Assembly: GCF_918741275.1 (NCBI RefSeq) | Contig: NZ_CAKKNA010000001.1 | Span: 310,001-374,000 of the forward strand | From: Bacillus sp. CECT 9360 | GTDB taxonomy: Bacteria; Bacillota; Bacilli; Bacillales; DSM-1321 | Reading direction: 5' to 3' | DNA length: 64,000 bases | Part shown: piece after piece, positions 19,602 to 29,700 of the stretch | Position numbering within the stretch: position 1 is the stretch's first letter | Layout: each line of letters opens with the position of its first letter | Notes under the pieces: generated by a model | The model's database searches: none | The model's input: the letters and a program-made list of their open reading frames with translations, nothing else | Told to the model about the DNA's origin: nothing | Translations under genes and position numbers: made by a program

Positions 19602-21074
19602 TTGTTTTGGAAAAAGAAACCGAGGAAAATTCACTCCCTTGAGACGGAGCAATTGGATTTATCAGTAGAATCATTAAAACGGATAACAGCGAATATGGCT
19701 GATGCAGAAATAATTGATTTTCAATCGATAAATAATCTACCAGTAACACTTATCTTCATAAGAACCTTAACAGATCTAGAACGTTTAAACGAAACGATTA
19801 TTGAACCGCTTACACACTGTTCAGATGGCAATGTTCTGAAATGTATTATTTCATCCAAAATAACGAAAATCACTACTTTAGAGGAAGCAAAAAACGCTCT
19901 TTTGACTGGCTTTTGTCTTATATACGACTCTGTACAAAAAAAATGGTTGTCTGTGCCACTAGAAAACCCATTAGGCCGATCGATTGAAAGTTCTGAAACA
20001 GAAACGATCCTATACGGGCCGAAAGATAGTTTCACTGAACAAATAGAAAGAAATATCAACATGCTTCGAAGGAGACTGCCGATAGCCGAACTAAAAACCG
20101 AGACATTTACAGTTGGCTCTCTGACTAAAACAACTGTGATCCTCATGTACATAGAGGGTATAGCCAATCCTGAAATCATTTCGATTGCCAGAAAAAAAAT
20201 AGCCAAAGTCAATTATGATCTTATTCTTGAATCATCTAATCTTGGAGCGTTCTTGGAAGATCATATTCATAGTGTTTTTCCTCAGTTTCAGCAAACGGAC
20301 CGGCCTGATCAAACAGCCTATAATTTGGGTTTGGGGAAGATTGTAATCATGGTTAATAATACGCCCTTCGTGTTAATTGCTCCTGTTACTTTTTTTCACT
20401 TTTTTCAATCGTCCGAGGATTATATTCATAAATGGGTAGTTGCCAGTTTTCTGCGTTCGCTGCGGATGGCAGGTTTTTGGGTCTCCATCACGCTGATCCC
20501 TTTCTATGTTGCATTGACGACTCATCATTATCAAATGATTCCCTTGCAGCTTCTTTTTGTGTTGATGGAATCCAGAAGTAAATTGCCGTTTTCTCCATTT
20601 TGGGAAGGCTTTCTCATGTTACTCACTCTGGAGGTTATGAAAGAGGCAAGCTTGCGAATGCCAACCAAAACAAGTCAGACACTCGGAGTCATTGGAGGCA
20701 TTGTGATCGGACAGGCAGCCGTTGAAGCCGGGTTTGCAAGCAAAATATTAATTGTTTTAGTAGGCATTTCGGCAATTTCCACATTTTTAGTTCCCAATTA
20801 TTTAATTAGTAAAACAAACACCATTATTCAATTTATCTTTCTCGTTTTGGCTTCTTTCTTAGGAATAGTGGGAATCGTGTTCGGGGAAATATTGTTAATT
20901 GCTCATTTGAATGGATTAACATCCTTAAAACAGCCCTTTCTTGCTCCGCTCGCCCCATTGCAAATAAAAGATTGGAAAGATTTTGTCATACGCGCTCCAT
21001 TACCATGGTTAAAAACTCGGCCTGAATTTTTACGTCCTGTCCAAAAATGGCGATTTAGCCAAAGGAGGAAATAG
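19602..21074 (+). CDS. GerA-type germinant receptor A subunit
   Basis: About 490 residues, with a soluble N-terminal half and several membrane helices in the second half, as in GerAA/GerBA/GerKA. Family segments include SYDSVQKK-like and NRSIESSETETILYGPKDSFTEQI-like regions (short form GPKDSFTE), NINMLRRR, and late helices with GGIVIGQAAVEAG. I prefer TTG 19602 after AGGTGG; the frame is open to a GTG at 19590 inside the ribosome site. The A subunit works with B and C subunits in the inner spore membrane to sense nutrients. First gene of a gerA-gerB-gerC operon; the germinant cannot be predicted. Confidence 0.9.
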   Translation: MFWKKKPRKIHSLETEQLDLSVESLKRITANMADAEIIDFQSINNLPVTLIFIRTLTDLERLNETIIEPLTHCSDGNVLKCIISSKITKITTLEEAKNALLTGFCLIYDSVQKKWLSVPLENPLGRSIESSETETILYGPKDSFTEQIERNINMLRRRLPIAELKTETFTVGSLTKTTVILMYIEGIANPEIISIARKKIAKVNYDLILESSNLGAFLEDHIHSVFPQFQQTDRPDQTAYNLGLGKIVIMVNNTPFVLIAPVTFFHFFQSSEDYIHKWVVASFLRSLRMAGFWVSITLIPFYVALTTHHYQMIPLQLLFVLMESRSKLPFSPFWEGFLMLLTLEVMKEASLRMPTKTSQTLGVIGGIVIGQAAVEAGFASKILIVLVGISAISTFLVPNYLISKTNTIIQFIFLVLASFLGIVGIVFGEILLIAHLNGLTSLKQPFLAPLAPLQIKDWKDFVIRAPLPWLKTRPEFLRPVQKWRFSQRRK

Positions 21075-21075
21075 C

Positions 21076-22194
21076 ATGGCAGCCATATCTTTTTTTGACA
21101 AATCCGCTAGCTTCGGTGGCGGCTATGTTTTATCGATGGTCAACCGGATGCAAATGCTTTATTTTATCTTACTTATCCCTAAGCATTTGATGTATCCTTC
21201 GATGATAATTGGCATTGTTATTATCGGACTCATCTCGCAAATTAATCTATTCATTTTAGCAAAATGGCTCGCTTCACCCATGGCCGAAAAAGGATACGAA
21301 GGTTTTATAGAGCTGTTCGGCAAAAGAGTGGTCCGCATTTTTACATTTTTGGGCCTTTTATTCATTTTGATCAAAGTCACTACGATTACTCTCGGATATG
21401 TCGAAATCGTTCATCACTTAATATTTCCTTCAATGAACACCGGATTGTTGATCCTTGTTATTTTATTGGTCAGCTTTTACATTTCTTCACAGGGAATGGA
21501 GAAGACGATCCGGTTTGGGATTATTGCGTTTTTCGCTACCATCTGGATCATTATCTGTTACATTCCTTTTTATCTTCCGCCTCATGCTTCACTTCATCAT
21601 TTATATCCTATTATTCCGACATCAGGATCGATGATTTCCTGGAAGGGGCTTTTGATGGTTTGGTCTTCGCTGGCAGGACCCGAATATTTGATAGGTTTGC
21701 TTCCGTGGCTTGGCCAGAAACAGAAATTGTTAAAACCTTTAATGATTGCAAATCTGTTATCAGTCGTTGAATATTTGATCTTGTTTATTGCTACTTTATT
21801 ATTTTTTGGGCCATCTTACTTAAATAAAGTTCATTTTCCTGTCTTGAATATGACACGGTATTTGCAAACGTCCGCTTTTGAACGAATTGATCTCATCTTG
21901 ATTTCTATGCATATGTTTCACTTTGTTTTTAGCATTTCGCTTTTGTTGTTACTTTTTTATGGAGGTGTTCGGATTGTTGCAGGCAGAGCGGGTGAACAGA
22001 CCTCAAGGATTGGTCTGATCAGCAGTTATGCCGTCATCTTTGCATTTATGGTCGTCATTAATTCCTGGTTTTGGCATGAAGAAAAAGAGTGGAATGCTTG
22101 GCCCGGCCTTCAGGTGTTGCTGGGGGCATTTACCTACTTAATAATCCCTGCTTTTTTATTGACGGTTACTAAACTTAAAGGAAGGAATGCTTGA
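21076..22194 (+). CDS. GerB-type spore germination permease subunit
   Basis: A 372-residue polytopic protein of the amino acid/polyamine/organocation-like GerB family. The start codon lies one base after the gerA stop region, with GGAGG inside the end of gerA. Ten hydrophobic segments are visible, with WKGLLMVWSSLAGPEYLIGLLPWL in the middle written here as short motif WSSLAGPEY. GerB subunits are thought to bind the germinant. It overlaps the start of the gerC frame. Confidence 0.9.
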   Translation: MAAISFFDKSASFGGGYVLSMVNRMQMLYFILLIPKHLMYPSMIIGIVIIGLISQINLFILAKWLASPMAEKGYEGFIELFGKRVVRIFTFLGLLFILIKVTTITLGYVEIVHHLIFPSMNTGLLILVILLVSFYISSQGMEKTIRFGIIAFFATIWIIICYIPFYLPPHASLHHLYPIIPTSGSMISWKGLLMVWSSLAGPEYLIGLLPWLGQKQKLLKPLMIANLLSVVEYLILFIATLLFFGPSYLNKVHFPVLNMTRYLQTSAFERIDLILISMHMFHFVFSISLLLLLFYGGVRIVAGRAGEQTSRIGLISSYAVIFAFMVVINSWFWHEEKEWNAWPGLQVLLGAFTYLIIPAFLLTVTKLKGRNA

Positions 22195-22195
22195 A

Positions 22196-23272
22196 ATGCA
22201 TTTTTATAGAAAAGCAGCATTAGCTATTTCAATCAGCACGCTCTTATTAAATGCCGGATGCTCTCCATTTGTTGAAGATAACACCGTTGAAGAGATCGCT
22301 CCTATAACATTCTGGTCATTCAATAAAGGAAATGATGGAAAAATAAAGATGAGTACACTTGTGCCACCCGTAACCGAGGAGAAAAAGAGCTTATTTAACT
22401 TTGAAGTTGATTTGTTAAAACAAGGAAGAAAGAACTTTAATTTAAGATATTTCAGGGAATTGAAACTCGGACAGCTCCGCATGATATTTATCAATGAAAG
22501 ACTGGCAGAAGAGGAGGTAGTATCGTTAATCAGCACGATCATCTCTGATCCGGATGTTTCGCCGCGACTTTATCTTGTAGTAGCGGAAGGCAATTTTGAG
22601 GATTATTTGAAAAATCAAGCAAAAAAAGAAAAAAATCTCGATTATAATCTGTACCGGATGCTTAGACACTATGAGCGAAGAAACCAGGGTGAAATGACCA
22701 TTGTCAATCTGCATCAATTCATGGAAAGGTATTACTCGCCATACTCTGATCCGGTGTTGCCTGTCTTCAAGGCAGACAAAAAGAATTTCACATACACTGG
22801 AACAGGTCTTTTCCAGGATGATAAATTAAAGGGAAAGACAAATAAGATGGAAGATCAAATTTTCCAATTGATTGCAAATGATTATTATTTAAGAAACCTG
22901 CCTATCCCGTCATTATCCCTTTCTTTAGGTCAAGTGCGTTCAACGGTCCAAAAGAATTTGAATCAAGACAATTCAACCCTTACAATTACGGTCCATATAC
23001 GTGCAAGGGTTGATGAGTACCGCGGTGATCTAAGCCTAATGGACCAAAATGAATACAACAAGCTGGATCATAGAATTGAAGAGTATTTAAATAAACATAT
23101 TGTCGATTTAGTACAGAAAATGCAAAGTCTGAAAGTAGATCCGCTTGAAATTGGTACAGAAGCCGGTCATCCCTTTACAGCTCCACTGAGTAAGGATGAA
23201 TGGTTAAATGACTGGAAAAAAATAAGAATTAAAGCAGAATGCCATCTTGAATTAAAACCTTTTTCTATTTAA
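22196..23272 (+). CDS. GerC-type germination lipoprotein
   Basis: A 358-residue lipoprotein with a lysine-arginine N-terminus, a hydrophobic stretch and the lipobox LLNAGC, so the mature protein should be anchored through its Cys. The rest matches the three-domain GerAC/GerBC layout, with a C-terminal DPLEIG motif. I choose ATG 22196 over the ATG at 22187, since the GGAAGG site is nine bases ahead of the former and almost touches the latter. Last gene of the ger operon. Confidence 0.88.
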   Translation: MHFYRKAALAISISTLLLNAGCSPFVEDNTVEEIAPITFWSFNKGNDGKIKMSTLVPPVTEEKKSLFNFEVDLLKQGRKNFNLRYFRELKLGQLRMIFINERLAEEEVVSLISTIISDPDVSPRLYLVVAEGNFEDYLKNQAKKEKNLDYNLYRMLRHYERRNQGEMTIVNLHQFMERYYSPYSDPVLPVFKADKKNFTYTGTGLFQDDKLKGKTNKMEDQIFQLIANDYYLRNLPIPSLSLSLGQVRSTVQKNLNQDNSTLTITVHIRARVDEYRGDLSLMDQNEYNKLDHRIEEYLNKHIVDLVQKMQSLKVDPLEIGTEAGHPFTAPLSKDEWLNDWKKIRIKAECHLELKPFSI

Positions 23273-23373
23273 ATTGGGAGATTCAAACTTTAATAACGAA
23301 TGAATAACTTGACGGCTATAACTTATAAATATATACTCACTTACATAAAGTAACTATGAAAAGAGGTATTCTT

Positions 23374-24240
23374 ATGAAATTCCATCAAAAACCAATTACT
23401 TATGTCGGCTCTGTTCATCTTATCGTTCAAGATTTAAAACGGTCCCTTTCCTTCTATCAAGAAACGATCGGAATGAAAGTCCTTCAGCAGAGCGGGGGAA
23501 AAGCAGTGCTCACCACGGATGGCCAAACGCCATTACTCACAATTGAACAGCCTGAAAACGTTGCAGCTAAGGAACGGAATAGAACAGGCTTATACCACTT
23601 TGCGATTTTAGTACCAGAGCGTTCTGATTTAGCAAAAGTCCTTCTTCACTTACTGCAAACAGGCTATCCTCCGCAAGGAGCTTCCGACCATCTTGTCAGC
23701 GAAGCGATCTATTTAGCCGACCCTGACGGTCATGGAATTGAAATTTACATGGACCGGCCATCTGAATCATGGACATGGGAAGATAAGGAAATTGTTATGA
23801 CAACAGAAGCACTAGACGGTGAAGGCTTACTAGCAGAAGCGAAAGGAGAAAGCTGGACCGGTCTTCCGAGCGGTACGGTAATGGGGCATATCCATTTGCA
23901 GGTATCGGATTTAGACAAAGCGGAGAAATTTTATTGTGAAGGACTAGGTTTTGACCTTGTAAACAGTAAATACGGCCAAAGTGCCCGTTTTGTATCATCG
24001 GGCGGCTATCATCACCATATCGGCTTGAATACATGGCATAGTACTGGAGCGCCTGCGCCCACACAAAACACGGTTGGCCTTAAATTGTATACGTTAGTTC
24101 TCCCTACAGAAGAGGCAAGACAAAATGCTGTTCAACAGCTTCAGCAAATGGGGGAATGGGTGACGCAAGAAAATGGTACAGCGCTTACAAAAGACCCTTC
24201 TGGAAACCATATTCAATTATTGGTTTATGGAGATAAATAA
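23374..24240 (+). CDS. VOC family protein, CatE-like extradiol dioxygenase
   Basis: A 288-residue protein with two tandem vicinal-oxygen-chelate modules, each starting with a metal-ligand histidine: GSVHLIVQDLKRS at the N-terminus and GHIHLQVSDLDKAEKFY in the second half. Further likely ligands are in YHFAILV, GIEIYMDRP and GNHIQLLVYG. It resembles B. subtilis CatE, catechol 2,3-dioxygenase. AAGAGG lies before ATG 23374; an ATG six codons earlier would overlap this site. It is followed after 26 bp by an oxidoreductase gene and probably co-transcribed with it. Confidence 0.8.
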   Translation: MKFHQKPITYVGSVHLIVQDLKRSLSFYQETIGMKVLQQSGGKAVLTTDGQTPLLTIEQPENVAAKERNRTGLYHFAILVPERSDLAKVLLHLLQTGYPPQGASDHLVSEAIYLADPDGHGIEIYMDRPSESWTWEDKEIVMTTEALDGEGLLAEAKGESWTGLPSGTVMGHIHLQVSDLDKAEKFYCEGLGFDLVNSKYGQSARFVSSGGYHHHIGLNTWHSTGAPAPTQNTVGLKLYTLVLPTEEARQNAVQQLQQMGEWVTQENGTALTKDPSGNHIQLLVYGDK

Positions 24241-24266
24241 ATTTAATTAGTACTGGAGGAGAAATC

Positions 24267-24908
24267 ATGAAAATTGGTGTAATTGGCGCAAGCGGTAAAG
24301 CAGGAACCCTAATTATGCAGGAAGCATTGAAGAGAGGACATGAAGTTACCGCTGTTGTGCGAAATGCTTCTAAGATTACTGAGCAAAATGTATCGGTTTT
24401 GGAATCGGACATATTTGATCTTAGCTCCAGCGATTTAGCAGATTTTAATGTCGTCGTGAATGCATTCGGTGCTCCTATGGGGCAAGAGCATCTTCATGTG
24501 GATTCCGGAAATATATTAATTAATGCTTTAAAGGATGCGCCTGATACGAGATTGATCGTGGTAGGCGGCGCAGGCAGTCTGTATGTGGATGAAGCGAAAA
24601 CTACACGTTTATTTGAAACACCGGATTTCCCTGATTTCGTGATCCCTACGTCTGAAAACCAGGCAAAAAATCTGGAGATATTACAGGCGACGGACTCCAT
24701 CAAATGGACTTTTTTAAGCCCATCCGCCGTTTTTGACCCGGATGGAAAAAGAACCGGTTCCTATCAAAAAGGGAATGATCACTTACTCGTAAACGCCAAA
24801 GGGGAAAGTTATGTAAGCTATGCTGATTTCGCGATTGCAGTTCTGGATGAAATCGAAAATCCGCAGCATGTAAATGAACGCTTCACCGTTGTTTCTGAAC
24901 ATGAATAA
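24267..24908 (+). CDS. NAD(P)-binding oxidoreductase (YwnB-like, atypical SDR)
   Basis: A 213-residue Rossmann-fold protein with the N-terminal dinucleotide motif KIGVIGASGKAGTL, followed by EVTAVVRNASKI, DIFDLSS and LIVVGGAGSLYVD. It belongs to the NAD(P)H-binding/NmrA-like atypical SDR group and resembles B. subtilis YwnB. GGAGGAG precedes the ATG. It follows the CatE-like gene, which suggests stress or quinone/catechol detoxification, but this is inference. Confidence 0.82.
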   Translation: MKIGVIGASGKAGTLIMQEALKRGHEVTAVVRNASKITEQNVSVLESDIFDLSSSDLADFNVVVNAFGAPMGQEHLHVDSGNILINALKDAPDTRLIVVGGAGSLYVDEAKTTRLFETPDFPDFVIPTSENQAKNLEILQATDSIKWTFLSPSAVFDPDGKRTGSYQKGNDHLLVNAKGESYVSYADFAIAVLDEIENPQHVNERFTVVSEHE

Positions 24909-24913
24909 CATCC

Positions 24914-24950
24914 AAGGCTAAGACTTTACATTTTGTCTTAGCCTTTTTGT
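24914..24950 (+). terminator. Intrinsic terminator
   Basis: Perfect 11-bp stem AAGGCTAAGAC/GTCTTAGCCTT with a ten-base loop, followed by T-rich sequence. Confidence 0.88.
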
Positions 24951-25142
24951 TTTTCCCCATTTAGTTACTCGTCTCTCGTTCGATAAACATAAGAATATTA
25001 AAACTACTATTAGTTCTTAATTTAGGTAACGGACATAGAACTCCCTCTAATTGGAAATAAGCTACATGGTTTTAATCACTCTGGACATACTGAATATGTA
25101 TCTTTTATAACGATGCAAAATTCAAATCTGGAGGGAAATCAT

Positions 25143-25442
25143 ATGCGTAATCAAAATGAATTTAACGATTTTTCAACCGATTCTTCTGTAGTGAATAAAA
25201 TGGAAGATATTTTGCGGGCAACCTGCGGTACTTGGCAAAACTGTAATCAAACGAACGTTCAGTCCTTTTTAACACGATGCGAGCAGGAGAACATCGATCC
25301 GCAATTTTGTATGAATTGGATGCAGGATAATCGTGATAAAATCCCAAACTGGTCGGATGTTTCTGACACCACCCGTGAATGGGTGATCGAACATACATCT
25401 ACCGGTTCACCTGTTTCGGTTGCAAAAGACAATACTCACTAG
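25143..25442 (+). CDS. Small hypothetical protein
   Basis: A 99-residue polar, acidic protein of unknown family. GGAGG at 25130-25134 is eight bases ahead of ATG 25143, which is better than the ATG at 25113. It has four cysteines (ATCGTWQNC, TRCEQ, FCMNW) and the middle is tryptophan-rich. No signal peptide or membrane helix. It lies alone between two terminators. I do not recognise it. Confidence 0.65.
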   Translation: MRNQNEFNDFSTDSSVVNKMEDILRATCGTWQNCNQTNVQSFLTRCEQENIDPQFCMNWMQDNRDKIPNWSDVSDTTREWVIEHTSTGSPVSVAKDNTH

Positions 25443-25541
25443 ATATTTTCATCTTCTGCACAGTCTTTATCCGATTTAGCAGAGGATATGCAGAGCACCA
25501 TCGCAAGTTCAAAATATAATAATTTGATCATTATCTTTTTT

Positions 25542-25577
25542 AGAGAAACTCATTTTTTGATGGGTTTCTCTTTTTGT
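25542..25577 (+). terminator. Intrinsic terminator
   Basis: AGAGAAACTCA pairs with TGGGTTTCTCT (one G-T pair), followed by TTTTTG. Confidence 0.8.
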
Positions 25578-25682
25578 GTAAATATCGCAGGCCTCCGCTA
25601 AATTTAATCTGTAAAACACAAAGGAAAAACATCTCTCCGAATCGTATTTAATAAGGAGTAAAGAAAGCTCATGAAATAGAAA

Positions 25683-25712
25683 AACGAGCACTCACCTTTA
25701 TAGGAGGTACTC
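25683..25712 (-). terminator. Reverse-strand terminator after the small membrane peptide
   Basis: On the reverse strand, CGAG and ACCT pair with AGGT and CTCG around a small loop, followed by TTTTTCT. It ends the transcript carrying the tiny peptide at 25727-25807. Confidence 0.6.
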
Positions 25713-25726
25713 GCTTTCTCTAAGTT

Positions 25727-25807
25727 TTACTTATCTTTTACAGCCAGTGTGATGATCATCACTATGAGCATGAGAAACTGAATCATAACTTCTGGGTTAA
25801 TTCTCAT
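25727..25807 (-). CDS. Tiny hydrophobic peptide, possible type I toxin-like
   Basis: A 26-codon ORF with CTGGAGGCG directly before its ATG. The peptide begins MRINPEV, has a hydrophobic core with FLMLIVMIITLAV and ends KDK. One membrane helix with a basic tail is the layout of small holin-like/type I toxins in Firmicutes. It has its own terminator and overlaps a second tiny ORF upstream. No family match is claimed, and no antisense RNA promoter was identified. Confidence 0.5.
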   Translation of the reverse strand: MRINPEVMIQFLMLIVMIITLAVKDK

Positions 25808-25835
25808 TCGCCTCCAGTACGTTAGTGAAGTTCAT
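25797..25835 (-). CDS. 12-codon leader ORF overlapping the tiny peptide
   Basis: MNFTNVLEANEN is preceded by CCGGAGGA and runs through the ribosome site and start codon of the downstream peptide, ending eight bases inside it. Such an arrangement couples translation of two small ORFs. It could also be chance; the strong ribosome site argues for use. Confidence 0.4.
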   Translation of the reverse strand: MNFTNVLEANEN

Positions 25836-26068
25836 TCCTCCGGCTTCTCCAAGAAAGTAAAGACTTACGTTTCCCTGTTACATGTATACGGAGGAAAAGT
25901 CGTAAATATGCCTAATTAACAGAACCTAAATTCCGTCTGTCATGACTATTTAATAAAAAGTATCTGATATGTAACTTTAAGGAAAAGAAATTGAAAAAAT
26001 GGCTTGGTAAAATGATGAGAAAAACTTTTTATTTGAGATACATAATGAAATGAAAAGGGAGATGAAAC

Positions 26069-26410
26069 ATGGAGGCACATGTTAGAAAGTCGTTAGAAGA
26101 GTGGAGAGACGAAATTTGTGACTTATTAAAAGAGATCGATAAAGAATACGAGGAAATAAAATGTGAACTTCAAGTTTATTCCTATAAATTCAGCATTACG
26201 AAACAGGTCGTCCAGTCAACCGTAAATGATGAAATTATCCGAAACATTCGTGAACTCTATCATAAGCCGTTTGAACAAAGATTTAACCAGCTGAAAGAAG
26301 AAATACGAGATCTCGAAGAAAAGAAGAAGGTTTTCCAAATGTTCGTTGATAAAATTGATAAGGTGAAAGGAAAAGAAGAAGATGCAACACCATATGCATC
26401 CGTTCAATAA
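26069..26410 (+). CDS. Small coiled-coil hypothetical protein
   Basis: A 113-residue, highly charged protein that is almost entirely heptad-like helix, for example LLKEIDKEYEEIKCEL and LKEEIRDLEEKKKVF. AAGGGAG precedes ATG 26069. No signal peptide, membrane helix or recognised domain. A strong terminator follows. Function unknown. Confidence 0.7.
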   Translation: MEAHVRKSLEEWRDEICDLLKEIDKEYEEIKCELQVYSYKFSITKQVVQSTVNDEIIRNIRELYHKPFEQRFNQLKEEIRDLEEKKKVFQMFVDKIDKVKGKEEDATPYASVQ

Positions 26411-26466
26411 CCTAGATATGTTAATAATATAAGTTCCCATTGAATGGACAGGGCTCCCCTTCTCAG

Positions 26467-26494
26467 AAACGGCAGAAAAAAAGCCGTTTTTTTT
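26467..26494 (+). terminator. Intrinsic terminator
   Basis: AAACGGC/GCCGTTT with an A-rich loop and a T8 tract. Confidence 0.85.
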
Positions 26495-26701
26495 CATGAC
26501 TTTAATTGGTTTCAAGGAAGGGAAACATCAGACCATTTATTCAATTTTTAAAGATACGCTAGCCTTAATTAATCGGGTTGAATACCATACATTTTGCCTA
26601 TTTCCACTCTCTATTTGCTGTGAAATAATAATAGAAATGTAAGCAATTTACTTTTTTGTGCAAAAGATTTCACTATAAACAAGGGATGGGAGAATCTAAG
26701 T

Positions 26702-29700
26702 ATGAGAGTAAAAAAGGGCGTGGTAATCATCTTTATTATTTCACTATTTTTGCAAACGCTTACTAACAATTCTTTGAACAGTCATTCCAGTACATTAAAA
26801 GTTAACGCAGAAGAGAAAACGGTAACATTGGTGGGTGATCTCCAAAGCGAGTTGAGTGCCGTAAAGGACTGGGATCCTGCTGATCCTGGCACACAGATGG
26901 TGAAGGAGGAAAACGGCCGTTATAAATTGTCAGGGACAATGCCTGCAGGAACATATGAATATAAAATTGCTATCAACGGTTCATGGGATGAAAACTATGG
27001 AGCTGACGGTGAAAGAAACGGAGCGAATTATAAACTAACCATTGAAAAGGAGACGAACTTGACCTTTATTTATGATGATACAACCCATATTGTAACGGTA
27101 CTAATGCCGCTACCAAAAGATGAACTGCCGCGTATTGTCGGTGATATCCAGCCTTACATCAATGCGGGCCCGGAATGGTCTCCTGAAGAATCGACTGCAT
27201 TTTTGAGCGATGATGACAATGATAATATTTATACTTATAGGGTGGAAGTGCCAAAAGGGAAACACGAATTTAAAATTGTTCTTGGAAACAGCTGGGAAAA
27301 GCCGACCTATCCTCAAGAAAACTTTACATTAAATATCCTAAAAAATACAGAAATCACGTTTTTCTATAATCATGGCACAAAGGCGGTATCCACTGATTAT
27401 GATGCCGGATTGCCGGATGGTTCGGTGCAAGGTGATAAACTCTATCACAACACATGGGAAAAGCTCTATCGCTATCCGTTCGGTGCCGTAAAGACAGGGG
27501 ACAAAGTAAAACTGCGGCTTCGAGCGAAAAAGGGTGATTTGTCAGCTGCTAAAGTTCAGCTTAAAAACTATAACACAGGGAACACCAAATCAATTGATAT
27601 GGATTACAGCGGCTGGGCCAACCTTGATGATTCCGATGTTGAGTTTTGGGAGGCTAATGTGACCCCTGATGAAAAAGGGGTTTATGGGTATAAATTCATT
27701 GCTCGTGACGGGGACCATATGAAAGAATATGGCGAAGATCCTCAAGAAGGAAACACAGGAACAGCGGTTGATTCAAACGCCGGCCTCTTCCAGATGACAG
27801 TTTATGATCCACAATACAAAACACCAGACTGGATGAAAGAAGCCGTCGTCTATCAAATTTTCCCTGATCGGTTTTTTAACGGAAACAAAAAAAACGACAA
27901 AGCGAAAAATACATCCCGCGGGCCTGAACCGATTGAGCAGCAAGACTGGAATGAGCTGCCTGATAATCCCCGCCTAATAGATAGGGAAGGATACGATGGA
28001 GACGGCATTTGGAGCAACGACTTTTATGGTGGAGATATTGCCGGCATTCAGAAAAAGCTGGATTATATCGAATCGCTCGGTGTCAATACGCTCTACCTGA
28101 ACCCTATCAACCATGCAGCTTCTAACCATAAATATGATGCGACCGATTATAAGGCGATGGATCCGATGTTTGGTTCGCCAGAGGAATTTAATGAATTTAC
28201 TAAGGAACTAAAAAAACGTGGCATGCACTTAATATTGGATGGAGTATTCAATCATGTCGGGGACGATTCGATTTATTTCGACCGCTACGGCAAATATAAA
28301 ACGGTCGGAGCTTACGAATATTGGTCACGCGTTTATGACCTTGTAAATAAAGGAACGTCCGAGAAAGATGCCAAACTGCAAGTAGAGGAAGATCTCAAGA
28401 ACCAGGGGCAGCAATTCAGTCCATATGGATTCCATACCTGGTTCAATATCGAAAACGAAAAAGTAAATGGTGTATATAAATATCAAGCCTGGTGGGGATA
28501 TGATTCCCTGCCGGAGATCAAGTCCATCCCTGGTAAAGCAGTGGATTACAATTCTGAGTTAAATAACCGACCTTTCGCGGATTATATTATGTATGAGGAC
28601 GATTCGGCAGCAAAAAGCTGGCTAAAGCGTGGTGCGTCCGGCTGGAGATTGGATGTAGCCAACGAAGTCGACCCTGAATTTTGGCGAGAGTTCCGTAAAG
28701 AGCTGAAGAAAGGCAAAAAGATTGATCCGTTAATTCTTGGTGAAATTTGGGATGATGCTTCTGAGTATTTTCTTGGTGACCTTTATGACTCGGTAATGAA
28801 CTACCGATTCCGCGGAGCGATGATCGATTATTTAAAAAACGGCAATGCCCAAGGAGCTTCTGATGCACTTAATGCCGTCCAGGAAGATTACCCGGCAGAA
28901 TCGTTCCAGGCCCTCATGAACTTAATGGGTTCACATGATACACCGCGTGCCACATTCATATTGGGTAACGGAACCGATTCCTACGAACGGGCAGAGCATG
29001 ACAGCAAATATGACCACATTCTTGGCATTAAACGTTTGAAGCTAGCGGCCATCCTTCAAATGGGTTATCCTGGTGCGCCAACTATCTATTATGGAGATGA
29101 AGCCGGGGCAACGGGCTCCAAAGATCCGGATGACCGTCGCACATACCCGTGGGGCAAGGAAAATCAAGCTTTAATCAAACACTATCAGAGCGTTGGGAAG
29201 ATCAGAAAGCAGCACAGCGATCTATTTGCCTACGGAGATCTAAAAACCCTTTATAGCAAAGATGACGTGATGGTCTATGCACGCACCGATAAAAAGAACG
29301 CTGCCATTATAGCAACCAATCGCGGAAACAACGACCAAATGATTGAGCTGGATACGAAAGATCTTTTAGTGAATGACGTTAACTTTGAGGATCAACTTAA
29401 CAAAAAATACAAAGTCAAAACAGAAAACGGTAAATTAAAAATCACAGTCCCAGCAATGAGTGGGCGGATGCTCGTTTCGCAAAAAGGGCAAAATCTGAAG
29501 CGTCCTTCAGCGGTGAAACAACTTTCAGCCCAAGAAGGAACCCATACCGTCAAACTGCAATGGAAAGGCGATGCCAAATCATATAATGTCTATCAAACCA
29601 CGATAAGCGGTGCATTGTATAAACAAGTTGCTACCACTACGAAAAACAATGTGACGATCGATGGGTTAGACAATGGCCGTAAATACTATTTTGCGGTAAC

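Larger units (their letters stand above)
25443..26068. other. Intergenic region between two small genes
   Basis: Most of this 626-bp stretch is AT-rich. It holds one forward terminator (25542-25577) and, on the reverse strand, two overlapping tiny ORFs with ribosome sites plus a terminator. These are listed separately. I see nothing else. Confidence 0.5.

Noticed and set aside
26640-26660. TGTAAGCAATTTAC-like sequence upstream of the amylopullulanase as a cre site
   Set aside because: The central CG and the right half-site are missing, so it does not meet the CcpA consensus.
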